64,000 nucleotides of DNA from Marisa cornuarietis (lineage: Eukaryota > Mollusca > Gastropoda > Architaenioglossa > Ampullariidae), in contig SMMW01000149.1 of the NCBI GenBank assembly GCA_004794655.1, forward strand, positions 1,984,001 to 2,048,000. The letters are read 5' to 3'. Of this stretch, positions 17,600 through 29,144 are shown piece after piece. The position numbers were made by a program, and so were the translations under genes. The notes under the pieces are model-generated. The model saw only the letters and a list, made by a program, of their open reading frames with translations, had not been told where the DNA came from and did not search any database. Each line of letters begins with the position of its first letter. Position 1 is the first letter of the stretch.

Positions 17600-19460
17600 T
17601 TTATTCAAAATGTGTACGTGATTATTTTTTTAAGCTGCGAGTGTGCAGATTAAAAATGAATAGTAGGTGAAATCATTGATTTATTCAGAACCAAAACTGT
17701 TGGAGTTGAAAACTGTTGCAAAAAGGAGTACCAGTTTTAGAAATTCAGAACTGAGTTAAAGGCTCGTTTAATGGGAGAACATTAAACATTGGCTGAATAA
17801 CACAAGTCAGACAATTATTACAGACCTGCTGAACCTGTTAGGCACATTAAAGAGATGGATGATCAGTACCAGCAATTTATGAAACAAGCCTTACAGTAAT
17901 TTTTTCATTTAAATAAATGAGTATTGCCAGACCAAACTTTGATGGAAAAATTAAGAACTTAAAACTACATGAAAAAGTGGCTTATTTAATATAGACTAAT
18001 ATCAATAGTGAGGCTAGCTTTCCTATAGCTATGTCTTCCTTGTGCAGTAAATCTTTCTAGCACTAGACTAAGTTTGATGCCTTTTTCTGTAAACCAAGAC
18101 CAGTTGTACACTAAGTTTCTGCACATCATAAGGTTGTATCTGGAGAAAAAGGATTTAAAAAACAAACATTTGTGGTGCATATGTGCTGGCTTATATTGGA
18201 AAGTGTGTATAGATGGTAATTCTAATATTTTTTTGCATAGCAAGTTCCAATGTAAAGTAAGGTAAAATTGTTTGTAAAGGTATATGTGGACACTTTCTTC
18301 TATTTTCTCCCTCTCCTTCCCTCTATCTCTACTCTTGTCTCTTGAATTTAAGAATGAAAGGGATGCGTGATGCCAAGTTATGTGAACTGTATCTACTGAA
18401 AAAAAAAGTTTGATGCCTTTTTTTTTTTTTTTTTTTGGTCAAACGTGTCACTTTTTTGTAGAAATTTTCTAATTTCGCCCCTTTCCTATTTTAGAGACCC
18501 CGACAAATACAAACAGATTTTTTAAATTTCATTATATATATATATATATATAAATTATGTTAAGTATTATGTTCAAATCGTAACGTATGAGTCACTTTGT
18601 TATTGGGGCCATTGATATTCTAAATAAAGCTGGTCTTCGAGTTCGTTTTCCTTCGATCATTATTATCTCCATTTGTTCGATCATGAACTTGTACTACGTC
18701 CGCTGTTCAATCGATACAGCCAAAGCAAATTGGTATTTTAAGCTGGCATACGTTCGGTCTTTTGTCAAGATGCACGAGATTTGCGTACTACTGTTAAAAT
18801 GGTGAAAACAAAGGCTGAAAAGGAAGAAGGCTATTCACGCGCGCGGAACTCATTCGATCCATCCACCCTCTCTCTGCAGGCATGTTACTACGACTCCATC
18901 GTAAGTCAATAGATGATACCTGTACCTGTATTTGGTGCCCGAGTTTGATTTACGCCGTCCTCCTTTTCACTGGTGAGTGTAATACGGAATTTTACACCCT
19001 TTTGACACGTTAGAATAAATACTCGGATGCGTAGTAAGCTCGATGCGGTTGGTCTCCACACATAGAAATTCTCCACTGTAATGACTGTTGCTACAAATTT
19101 CTTTAACTCGCCCTAGTCTTCATTCTAGTATGAATAATTTTTGTTCAATTCGCTTGAGGAAATATCGTTCTTAAAACAAACTGTAAATCAATTGTGTGGT
19201 TGGCGATTCCTAAAAATAGTACTTGACTATCAAAGCACTCCACGATACAGTTTCGACGCGATAAAGACAAATCTTGATAGGAAGCTATTGTTTTGGAATA
19301 ATGGAAGTATAACAAAGCTGTAAAATAACTGGAGTAAAGCAATAATATTGTTGACAAGAAATGTATAGTAATCCTAAGAGTATATTTAAAAAGTATCAAA
19401 CATGACAGGACTATTTTGTCCGCGAAAGGACATTGCGTGCTCAATGTAACTAAAGCAGAC
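17600..19460. other. intergenic, no gene recognised
   Basis: AT-rich DNA holding poly-T (about 18419-18437) and (TA)n (about 18535-18552) runs. The open frames are short and lack domain features. Confidence 0.4.
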
Positions 19461-19463
19461 GAT

Positions 19464-19564
19464 ACAACAGGAGGGGAAGAAAATGAAAGCAGCTCTCCTA
19501 CAACAGGAGGGGAAGAAAATGAAAGCAGCAGGAGAGCTCAAAAGAAAACTAAAGGCAATCGTTG
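19464..19564 (+). repeat. 36-bp in-frame tandem duplication in a possible ORF remnant
   Basis: A unit beginning ACAACAGGAGGGGAAGAAAA occurs at 19464 and again at 19500, a period of 36 bases (12 codons). One frame reads Q-Q-E-G-K-K-M-K-A-A twice and continues as a charged helix to a TGA. It may be the tail of an unidentified coding remnant; no start codon or splice site ties it to a gene. Confidence 0.3.
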
Positions 19565-19640
19565 ACACAGCTGCAGAAGTGATATTTAACAGAGAATGAA
19601 AACCTTTTCGCTGGATGAATTTGAAAAAGATGGCTTAAGG

Positions 19641-19817
19641 CAGCGTTTCTCAACCTTTTACTTGTGACGCCCCCCCAGACGAATAAAGGTACGTCCGCGC
19701 GCCCCCCTTAGCCACTAATACCTATATGAGATATGAGAAAATGACCGCCTTTGCGGCCCCCTTTTCAGCAGCTTGCGCCCCCCTTGGGGGGCGCGCCCCC
19801 CAGGTTGAGAACCGCGG
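19641..19817. mobile_element. hAT-family MITE with 8-bp target-site duplication
   Basis: The left end CAGCGTTTCTCAACC and the reverse complement of the right end, CCGCGGTTCTCAACC, agree at 13 of 15 positions. The perfect 8-base duplication GCTTAAGG flanks the element at 19633-19640 and 19818-19825. The CAG..TTCTCAACC end and 8-bp duplication are typical of hAT. The 177-bp C-rich body codes for nothing. Confidence 0.88.
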
Positions 19818-19829
19818 GCTTAAGGTATC

Positions 19830-20580
19830 AGTAGTTCACAAATTCCGGCATCATCCGAGACATGTATATGAAGGAGCAATTTGTCATGTGCCTTCTTAAG
19901 ATAATTAAAAGACAACAGTCCGAAAAATCTGCTGAGATAATTTGAACAAATGTTTCCTATAAAAAGGCAGGCGACTCTCTGCCAATTCGATAAAATAAAA
20001 ATAAAAAAGAACGTCTTTAGTCTTTCAAGAAAAGAAATATCTCGAGGCCATGGTAAGGATAGGGCACGAATTCTCGATTGCTTTGTAAAGAGAAAAAGTA
20101 GAATTGTTGTTTGTCAGGACGTCACTGTTTACACAGACTCCAGAGGTCTATAGATTTAAAAAAATATTTATGCAACACTGAATCATTTGTAAAAGCCTTT
20201 ATAAATGTTTCTTTCAAATATGCATACAATTTTTTTTACAAATATGCCGTATAAAATCACACAAAATTAATTAACTAAAGGACTGGCACATTCAGGCTTC
20301 TGTAAAGTATTAGCAAAGATATAGAAAAATTTCTTCTCTATACAAAGGTAAAACAATAAAGGTCTCAAAGGCTAGTGGCTGAACTGTAAACGGTTCGTCG
20401 TGTCTAAGGCCACGTATGTTGAGACCCTGGTTTACCATTGACTTTTACACTTCCTCACAGGTAGCTAGTTTTTGCTGGGTGGAAAAGAGGTTTTGTGGAG
20501 CGTTCCAGTCATTGGCAAAACAAATGCACGTGGAATCCAGTCCTTTCAAGGTAATCGAATTTCCATTTTTTTTCTTAAAT
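19830..20580. other. intergenic, no gene recognised
   Basis: Nothing coding is seen apart from the 3' flank of the following minus-strand gene. An AATAAA (minus strand, 20584-20589) lies four bases past that gene's stop codon and could be a very proximal polyadenylation signal. Confidence 0.35.
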
Positions 20581-20592
20581 TTCTTTATTTGA

Positions 20593-21618
20593 TTACACGT
20601 CCGTGCTGTTGTCATCGTCTTCAGTCATTCTTCTGACTTCTGCTCCATTACAAGGTGGAGTCGGTGTGGGGGTTGTAAGAAAGGTCTGAAGAGGCCTTAG
20701 GCAATGCGGAAAAAACTTCTTCAAGATTATTACTACTGTGAGTACTAGAAGTACTGAACATAATGTTCCTACTACGATACCGATCAGAAGAAAGCACAAA
20801 TTTCCACAGAAATCTATGTTGTGGAAAATTTCCCCAACAGTAACATCAAAAGTTGAATGCGTTGTCGTGTAGCTCTCATCCTGAAGTGTAGTTTCGTCTT
20901 TAATGGTTGTGGTGGTCTTGGCATCCACATTTGATACACAGGTGTAATCACCAGTTACAACTTTGACAGCACCACAGCTTTCATTTAAACTGTGTCCGCG
21001 GGTTATATTCCGAACTTTGCCAGACTCGCAAGGACGTACTGGCATACAAGAACACGCAGCATCGTCGTTAAACCCTTCCCTGCACTGTCTCTCTCCCCTT
21101 GGAACATGGCCGCCGTTGCAGACACACATGTTGTCCTCTGTTGTCGTCCCCTTACACAGCAGCATTTGTCCTAACTCTGTCCGGCAATCATACTTCTGAA
21201 AAGAACACACATTTGGCGAAACGATCTCGTAAGAGTTTCTCGCCTGAGGCTCGTAAAATTCGTTGTTGCATGGGTTTATTTTCAGCTCGGGATAATTCGT
21301 GTTGTTTGTGACGAGTTCCACAGTGTACCCTCGCTCAATGACACGCGACTTCACGCACGCTGGGTGCAGGACTTCTGTTCCATTAGGAAAGCTTCTGTGT
21401 TGGCAGTGAAGATCTTGACCTGTGAAACCGCTGCAGCATGTTTTGTTTAATCTCTCCCACTCCTGCTTGCTGGAGTCAGTCCCGAAGTCAGGACACTGAT
21501 TGCGCCCCTTGAATGCTGACCAGCAGTCCCACGGCAGCTGTTGACTCGTCCTTGAGATTATGGAGTTAACAAATGATGTGCAACACACTATACATGTTAA
21601 AAAAACTAGGACTGGCAT
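20593..21618 (-). CDS. cysteine-rich type I membrane protein, paralogue A (341 aa)
   Basis: Function unknown. The intact frame has a signal peptide (residues 1 to about 20), a cysteine-rich ectodomain (about 30-228), a Thr-rich stalk (about 229-265), one transmembrane helix (about 272-300: G-N-L-C-F-L-L-I-G-I-V-V-G), then a basic start and a Pro/Thr and acidic tail ending D-N-S-T-D-V. Several N-x-S/T sequons fit an extracellular domain. It shares with the genes at 35198 and 42560 the order W-x(5)-CC, L-H-C-Q, Y-P-E, P-C-N, C-S-x-Q-K-x(2)-C, D-x(2)-C-x-C, C-x-C, P-C and Y-T-C. The paired C-x-C spacing recalls TNF-receptor-like repeats only faintly. Unlike its paralogues it has no clear splice acceptor right before the ATG. 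Probably a surface receptor or decoy, by inference. Confidence 0.75.
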   Translation of the reverse strand: MPVLVFLTCIVCCTSFVNSIISRTSQQLPWDCWSAFKGRNQCPDFGTDSSKQEWERLNKTCCSGFTGQDLHCQHRSFPNGTEVLHPACVKSRVIERGYTVELVTNNTNYPELKINPCNNEFYEPQARNSYEIVSPNVCSFQKYDCRTELGQMLLCKGTTTEDNMCVCNGGHVPRGERQCREGFNDDAACSCMPVRPCESGKVRNITRGHSLNESCGAVKVVTGDYTCVSNVDAKTTTTIKDETTLQDESYTTTHSTFDVTVGEIFHNIDFCGNLCFLLIGIVVGTLCSVLLVLTVVIILKKFFPHCLRPLQTFLTTPTPTPPCNGAEVRRMTEDDDNSTDV

Positions 21619-22107
21619 TATCAGAAGCCGGAAGGCAATGTGTTGATTTCTTTTAACTCATGAAGGAATGTGCAGTTCCCGTCTGGCCATAAAGCTCGAG
21701 CTGCTACTTTGTATCTGAAACATAGATCAGCAGCAGTTCCCGTACAGAACACAAACATATATTAATTGAGTATAAGTAGTTTTTTTCAAGAGGATGAAGA
21801 ATTCATAAGACAAAGCTTAACGAGTTCTATAAAAGCTGCAGGCTATGGAACACGATGCAATTCACGTTTTCAGTCATTCACACAGTTTCACTCAATTCTT
21901 GTTTCCCATCTGACACACCACACAATGTACTGTGCAAACATATCTAAAACTTCAGTTGCCCCATTTATTATGTAATTATTATTAGAACGCTTTATGCCAC
22001 CATCAAAGATTAGCACAAAGCACTTGAGGAAAATATATAAACACAGAGAAGAACAGTAAGTGAGGCTGCAAATGCTCCTGTCCACACCACAGTCCGGTAA
22101 AGCTGTC

Positions 22108-22200
22108 CATAACTAGTTTATATAGCGCCCTGTCCCTCCTGTCAGGCGTCACGGCGCTTCACAGTAGGTGGTGTGACGTCACAATACGGTGACGACATGA
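22108..22200. repeat. dispersed repeat fragment with GCGC-type ends
   Basis: TTTATATAGCGCC at 22118 is followed about 35 bases later by CGGCGCTTCACAG, a hairpin-like arrangement resembling the AAAGCGC..GCGCTTAAAA segment at about 15675-15720. Probably a degraded SINE or MITE. Confidence 0.3.
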
Positions 22201-22259
22201 CACAATGACGTAGGTTGTAGCAGATCCACGCGAAATGACGTCTAAAGGCCACAGTCACC

Positions 22260-24050
22260 GCGAGAGTAACGAACATGTGTTAAAAAGATGTTGTTCATTC
22301 AGTACATTTGTATCAAGTGTTGACCTTTTTCAAAACTTCATTGATGTTCAAAGGCTTGTGCCTGGCAAACGGCACAGTCTTTGACTCATGTTTGGGGAAT
22401 TATTATCTTATGATGACTGCTACCCGCTCCTTTGAGAAAAATAAAGCAAAACTCGAGTGAGCCTTGAACTTTTCTTTTTATCTGTTGCCATGATAACCGG
22501 ATAAGAGGCATAATATCAAAATAACATTTACGTTCACAAAACGTATTTCTAAAGGACGGTAAGAGCTCAGGTTTTAGATACTGTTGTGTTGTATTTTTAC
22601 GCGCAAATCCGAAGCTGCTGAACATTAAAGTTCACCAGAACGTTTTTAAAAATCATGTGTTAAACATTATAGAACAGCAGACCGGTCGTGCATGACATCA
22701 GAACGGGCGTGGTATATCTTCACGGGCGGGGCATATCCAATAACGAGATAATTGTATATACGGAGCGTAGGAAGACCTGCTCAGTTCCTCACGCATCTCT
22801 AGCATTTCGAAAGTGGAGTCAACGGTTCACTGGAAACCATGTTCATCGACGGGCAGGCACGGATATACGGATTTTACTGAATTTGAATATTTCTGTCACG
22901 AAATGTGTCTAAGATACTAAAAGAAGAGCAGGACTGGTAAAGGATGGATCGTCTTTCTTGATGGAGTAGGTGAGTACTTTGTATATCTCTGTGTCTGTAT
23001 AAATCTATGCCCTCAATTCAAGTAATTTAGTGAGCTATAGTAGGAGGCATTCCTAGAAGGGATGAACGATTTCAGTTTCAAGAGGGAAGTGATATCACGC
23101 GAATTTCGACTGTAAAAGCTACAACTGTTTCTAAAGAATAATGCATAAATTGCATAGATGGTGTCAGAAAGCTGTGGTCTATATTTTAGCCTCAAACTAC
23201 CAGAACCTTAAACCATAGAGCTTTAAACGATTGTGGCATTTTGTCCTGGGAAATAAAACTTTACACAACGCTACAAAGATGCGATCATTTTAAAAGCTAG
23301 GCCTCATTATATCGGATACTAAATTTTCAAGATAAAAACTGATCAAACCTTTCATTTTAACTTCTAATGATGTGGTAAATGTCGCGAGGACTAGGATTAC
23401 TTAGAGGAATATCGTACTTTCGCTTTGCGGCTTCCCGGAAGCCTTTTCTTTTCCGGATTCTTTTCCAAGAAGTAGGTGGGTTATATGTGCACACGAAGGG
23501 CTGAAATTTAAGTGCCGCCAAGGACAGCGTACTAGTTCCCGGAAGGAGTAAGCTATATTTAAACTACAACCCTATTTGACAGCCTTTTGTTTAATTTGTA
23601 TCTGAGAAAAGACTTTTACAGGGCTTGAAAGAGGACACATTTTGTTATCTGCACCGCCCACCGTTTTGTGTAGGAGCGGGTACATATATGTGTATGCGTG
23701 CGTGCGTGTGTGTGTGTGCGCGCGCGCGCTTCACATTTGTGCAGCTAGATAAAGTAAAAAGCTGAAAGTTCTGTGAGCCTGACCTGTCAATTCGCTGCTC
23801 GGTGGGGAAAAAAGGAAAACACTGACAGCCAAAGCGCACGCCCGACCGGCCCTCCTCACGTCCTCGGTCAAAGTTCATGAGCCATATTAGTTCATGTACA
23901 CTGGCTAACATAATATCCAGGGCGGCACAAGACGAGTAAGAATCTTTCATGAGCAAATGTTGATAACATGAAGTACAGTGAAGGCAGTAATCAATGCTGT
24001 GGTTGATCGTGCGCAGTTAAGTAGACATGTGCCATAATGGGAAAACCCGA
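22260..24050. other. upstream region of paralogue A, no coding exon recognised
   Basis: It contains a GC-box-like GGGCGGGGCAT at about 22723 and an alternating GT/GC tract at about 23699-23729. No exon could be supported on either strand. Confidence 0.35.
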
Positions 24051-24059
24051 ACCTTAAAA

Positions 24060-24888
24060 TATCTTTCCAGATATCAGACAACGGTGTACTTCAAAGCTGT
24101 GGCTTATTCTTGCCGCTAAGGGTGGGGTGACCAGTCACCAGTCATAACTAATCTAACTGGCCACTTGGGAGGAGTTAGAGAAAACAATGGTAGCTGTCTG
24201 GTGGCTTGGGTGGTCTGTGCAAAGCCTTGATGATGGTCTTCATCTCTGCCAGGCTGACATTGTTTTCAATCTGCCTGGTTTCAGCTCCTAATTTTGCCTG
24301 CCATTCTGTCAGCCAGCTTAATACCACATTGTGAGGGTATCCTGCAGTAGGCTCTCAGTTTAGGTAGCTGGTTATTGTAAGCGGCTTGTAGGACAGATAG
24401 GGTATCTGTTAGGAACACCACGCGAGTCTGTGTTTGCTTTTCTGCTGACACTGTTCACTGCACAGATCAGGGCTCCAACTTCGGCTCTGTAGTTGGTGCA
24501 GTGAAAACCTGTTGGAACGGCTATTGTCTGCCTCTGTCCATAAGCCATAAGGGTACTGGATGTATACCCCAGCTCCACCATTTCGGATGGCGTCTGTCGC
24601 TGACCCGTCTTTGTAAGCCCGTATCCATGCTTCTTGGGGGTATTTCTCTCCTAGAATGGCAAGCGTCAGGGTTTTCTTGCTTATATCACTTTGTTCGTCC
24701 TTGACAGTGAAATGCGGAATTGTAGTGCAGATGGTAAGGCAATTTTCTTTTCCCATGGAGAAGGATCGGTAGAGGGGACCTGGATCTCCATTTCTGCGGG
24801 GATTTGTTTCTGGTGTTGTCTCTGTAGTGCCTGTGTCTCTTTCATGAAGCTTGATATTTTGAGCCTGCCTGAAGATAGCTGTTTGTCT
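24060..24888 (-). pseudogene. LINE ORF2 remnant, RNase H portion (3' piece)
   Basis: Minus-strand translation gives an RNase H-like stretch, Y-K-D-G-S-A-T-D-A-I-R-N-G-G-A-G-V-Y, then after a frameshift A-Y-G-Q-R-Q-T-I-A-V-P and C-T-N-Y-R-A-E-V, as in non-LTR elements that carry RNase H (I-like group). The upstream part of the same ORF lies at 29145-29640, separated by the insertion 24897-29136. Stops and frameshifts make it inactive. The 3' limit is approximate. Confidence 0.65.
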
Positions 24889-26518
24889 GGTACTCAGTGC
24901 CGGTTCTACTACAAGGCGAACTAGGCACTCGCATAGGGCGCAGTCACGGAAGGAGAGCACAAAAATGGCCGGCTGTTTTTTTTTTTTTTTTTTTTTTTTT
25001 AAAGATGAATAACATTAGAGAAAAATATTTTCATAGAATGACATTAGCAGGACACCTTTCCCCTGCCAGTTTCTCAGTTCATGCATTACAGGAAAACCCC
25101 ATTTTGAGGGCGCACTTGAAGTGACCAGCTAACCAGCGGGGAAGAAGAGGGCGGAGTAGGGACGGAATAGGAGTGGGGGAAGGCGGCGTTGGTGGATGGG
25201 GCCTGGTCGGGGTGGACCCCTACGATGGATGGGACCACATTCCACTGATGCCAGCCTCACTTTTCGCTCTTCTATCCTATGTTGGAAGAAGTTCCGCACT
25301 TATGCATTGAAAACACTGCAGCTGAGTTCAGGGACAACAACACTGACTTAAGTTTGCTACGCAAGTTTCTTTTGGTTATGACTACATTTTTTGCACTTAC
25401 GAATTTCGAACCCGAGAGAACTTAGCTAATGTCATTATCGTGTTCTTCGTTAATAAGAGTATTAAAGCCTTTAGCAAACAAATATCGAAGTAAAGTCCAT
25501 TGAAGTTAAATAGTATATCTATTTTTCTTGTCAAATTTCAAATCAATTTATTTACTTTGTTCACTGTCTCGTGAGTGCTCTGTACAGTGGTAACACTAAT
25601 GGGGATGGAGATTTGACGACCTATAGTTTTGTACTTACTGTTGTGACTCATGGTCGTGAATGTTTACCTTTCTTATTTAACTATTAAATTTATTATTATT
25701 TTCGGTTCAATGGATGTATTATGCTTAATTTCGTTGTCAACTTGTAATGCCTGTTTATTTTGATTTATGTTTTATTATCTAAGAGTGCGTCTGTTTGTAC
25801 ACAGTTTGAACGGGTAGCTTGCTGTTAGGCCTTATTGACAGAATATTTGAAATTGGTTATTAAGAGATAATGCGTACTAAGACCTATACGCTATATACTT
25901 CTCTAGTTTTCAACAAACTCTATCAGGCCGGACTACGAGCGGCGCTGGCTATAGGAATATTTTTGGGCAGCTGCCTTGACACCATGATTTACAACTTTGT
26001 ATTGTTAGTGTCTGGAAGACTCGCGTCCCGACCCGCCCACCTGACAGGCAAAACTCTGGATGGGAACATGCGGAAGAGGGTAGCTGCGATGAGGGTGGTC
26101 TAGATGCTAGAAGCTGTGATAGCTTGAGTTTTAGACGCAACAGCAAAATAAGACCAGAGCAAGGTGCTGCAGATTTCTTGTCTCCATCAGTATACAATCG
26201 ATGTGTCGTCACTCTATAAAGCCTTTTACACGAGTGGTTGAAATCCCCCTGCTCATAAGTATAATTTGGTAGGCATGCAAGAATCCATATGTGCATGATG
26301 CACGCCTGCAATTGAAAAACAGACGTATTTTTTCTTGACAAAAGTAGTTCTTATTAATCAAATTCTCGAAAAAGGTTTAATGTTAATAAGCCATTCTTTG
26401 ACACTTCATGGGTTCTAACACTTCTGGTCACAATGACTTCTTGTTAAAAAACACACACACACACTTTTCTACTATTTTTAAGCAGCAAACATGTAGTCAG
26501 TGCGGTTTTACTTGTTGG

Positions 26519-26830
26519 TTCTTCTGTAAGATGAGAAAGAGATGAGAGAAAGATCGAAAGTACTTGCCGAGGTGCTAGGTGGAAAGGGTAGCGATACATT
26601 TATCACAGTTAATGACCAGTCGGATCAGATTAGCAGGACTGGACAAATAAGGTGTAGAAAACCAGTTTTCTGCTTTAACGCACCAAAAACCTCGTCGGCA
26701 CGGTGTTACTTGATGGTTGTCCGTAAGATGAGAAAGAGAGAAGAGAGAAAGATTGAAAAGACCTAAGTGGGGTAGTGGAGAAGGACTTAAAAGAAAGTCA
26801 GACCAGATTAACAGGACTGGACAAAGAAGG
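26519..26830. repeat. imperfect direct duplication, unit about 195 bp
   Basis: GTAAGATGAGAAAGAGA.. occurs at about 26527 and about 26724, and AGATTAGCAGGACTGGACAAA at about 26630 recurs as AGATTAACAGGACTGGACAA at about 26806. Two divergent copies sit side by side inside the hAT-like element. Confidence 0.55.
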
Positions 26831-27314
26831 GCAGGGAAAAGGCAGTTTTAACTTTAAACTTAAAACCCACATGACATTGTAAAAACCCCACTTTTCTAAG
26901 CGGCTGCAGACATCTCGTGAGAACGTTAAAGGCTGCTGTTTGATTTTACTTTGTATTTGTCTGCTTAGGCACTTGGAGCTATCATCTTGCAAAGTTCTAC
27001 TGTTACTGGTCTTTCAAAAGATATTTGTACTAAACTGTACTATAAGAATATAACTGTGAGCTGGACTTTGCCGTCAAGAATATCTGTAAACTGAACTAAG
27101 TTGTTCTGGAATATATATATATATATCTGTGGACTAGATTGTGCGGAAAAAATTGTATTTGTCGACTAGACTGTGGCTGAAGGAGCAAAGGGAACAAACC
27201 AAGATTCAACAGTAGATACACGTCCATGTTCCTACAGCCACGACGTCATGAGAGTTTGTAAAAATAAGTTTGCATAATTTTTATACACTGTCATAAAGGT
27301 GATATAGCTGTATA

Positions 27315-28530
27315 CAGTCGTGCCTCAGGATACGAGCATCTTGCCATATGAGCGATTCAGCTTGTGAGCAAAAAAATTCTCGGAAAATTTGCCTCGGTAT
27401 TCGAGCTTCCGGCAGCAACATCCGGCTCTGTGCGTTCTTCGCTCGTAGCGGAAGCATCTTTGTGTTCATTTGCGCTTTATATTGTTTTTGTGTGGTTTAT
27501 GTGAAGAAATTTTGTAACCCACGATGTCGCCCAAGAAGATGGTTGCTAAGGATAGTGCTGCTAAGAGGAAGAAGGACACAATTTCCATAGAATTGAAGGA
27601 GGAGATCACAGGAAAATATGAGTGAGGTCCACGTGTGGCTGATCTCGCCAAGTTTTACGGCCGTTCGTCATCAACAATCTGAGAAATTTCTGGAAGGATC
27701 ACTTCAATATCCTAAATTGTTTAAATCTGACTGATAAGGCCTGGGGAGGAGTCAGAATGAGGACCCTGAATTCTGCATGGCGAAAACTGTGGCCTGAGAG
27801 TGTTGTTGACTGAGACTTTGAATGTTTCTGCCCAGAACCTGGGGACCTGACAGTGATAGTCGATGAAATTGTCTCTCTGGGGCAAACTTTGGGTCTGGAA
27901 GTGGATCATACTGATATGAAGGAGCTAGTGCAGGATCACAACGAAGAACTTGCGACCGACACACTTCTAGAACTTCATAAGGAGCAGCAGCTAAAGGTGG
28001 TAGAAGAGCTTTCGTCAGTGGAGCGGGAGATATGGAAGGATACCATCTCTTCCAGTGAGATTAAAGAAGTGTTGATAATGTGGGACAAGGTGCAAAATTT
28101 CGTTGAAAAGCATCATCCTAATAAAGTAGTGTTTGAGCAGTGGATGAACTTACTTGATGACAATGCAATGTCTCATTTTAGGGACATCTTAGAGCGAAGA
28201 CAGAAGCAAGTGTCATTTAGATACGTTCTTGGTAAAGTTACCTAAAAGACAGTCAAGTGATCCTGAACCACAACTTGGTCCCAGTGGGGTAAAATTCCCA
28301 AGAAAAAAGAGCCCTCCTGAATCAGAGGGGGATTCTCCTCGCCCCAGTATTACTTTACTTCTGTATAAAATATCATGTTAATTGATTTTTATATTGATAT
28401 TGTTTGGGTGTGGAACGGTTTAATTGGATTTCCAATATTTTAAATGGGGAAATTAGTTTCGAGATACGAGTTTTCACGATACGAGCTACGTTATGGAACA
28501 AATTAAATTCGTAACCCGAGGCACGACTGT
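27315..28530 (+). mobile_element. Tigger/pogo-type element, internally deleted
   Basis: Terminal inverted repeats begin CAGTCGTGCCTCAGGATACG; the right end matches in reverse complement with a few changes, and TA dinucleotides flank both ends, as for Tc1/mariner-pogo elements. The body starts with M-S-P-K-K-M-V-A-K-D-S-A-A-K-R-K-K and E-L-K-E-E-I, the Tigger N-terminal DNA-binding region, then jumps to the transposase C-terminal part (K-A-W-G-G-V-R-M-R-T-L-N-S-A-W-R-K-L-W-P-E). The DDE catalytic core between them is missing and stops interrupt the frame, so it is non-autonomous. Confidence 0.85.
27853..28245 (+). pseudogene. Tigger transposase C-terminal remnant (130-codon open frame)
   Basis: The longest open stretch of the Tigger element encodes a Glu/Leu-rich C-terminal segment (I-V-D-E-I-V-S-L-G-Q-T-L-G-L-E-V) known from Tigger transposases, where it follows the catalytic domain. 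Without the DNA-binding and DDE parts in frame it cannot be a transposase. Confidence 0.75.
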
Positions 28531-29144
28531 ATATTTTATTAACACAATTATTCTCTTTACCTTAATTGTATTTCCTTATTTCTTATATTACCTTTCTTGC
28601 TTTTGTGGATGCAAGTGGTTGAGTTAGCGGTGTTGTAAAGCTTAACCAAGCATTCAATTGCGCAAACAGGTCAGTTACAGTCCTACCTCTAGTCTTTATC
28701 ACCTCACAGTCACGTTTGGAGTGGACTGTAGGCGGGACGGCAACGGAAGAAACCTGAGGGGGATAAGCTTGCCACTGCTATTATGTGGAAGGAAGGAATC
28801 TTACACGTGATGCACATTCAGCCAGTTTATAATGTTCATTTGTCAACAAAAATCGGATCGACTGGCATTATCTCTTAACTTGTCGAATGATTGGTAAATG
28901 TTTTGGTTGCATGTGTAGTCGAGAATACAAATCTGATGAGTCCTGAGACAGACCACGACAGTCATGAATGGTAAAATGTAAGCCTATGTTTATTGTTTAA
29001 ATTTTAAGTAAAGAAAATAGAGTTAAGCCTAAACGTATAATTATTCCATTTTTGAGGGGGTTGATAAATGGTTCACTTTCTGGTGGTAGGGGGAGCGCAG
29101 TATTTGTCTTTCGCCTAGGGCGCAGCACAGCCTGGTGGCACTCA

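Larger units (their letters stand above)
24897..29136. mobile_element. hAT-like DNA element inserted in a LINE (about 4.2 kb)
   Basis: The left end reads GTGCCGGTTCTACTACAAGG and soon CATAGGGCGCA. The right end reads CGCCTAGGGCGCAGCACAGC and CTGGT. Both ends carry the TAGGGCGCA motif seen near the termini of many hAT relatives. It is flanked by GGTACTCA (24889-24896) and GGCACTCA (29137-29144), an 8-bp duplication with one mismatch. LINE sequence continues on both sides. The inside holds a long poly-T (about 24976-25003) and a nested Tigger; I recognise no intact hAT transposase. Confidence 0.5.

Noticed and set aside
20963..21311. plus-strand frames opposite paralogue A (likewise 35214-35851 opposite B and 42812-43309 opposite C)
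   Set aside because: They are shadows of the cysteine-rich coding strands; none has its own domain or context.
23645..23956. 103-codon minus-strand frame
   Set aside because: Half of it translates the GT/GC microsatellite and the remainder lacks features.
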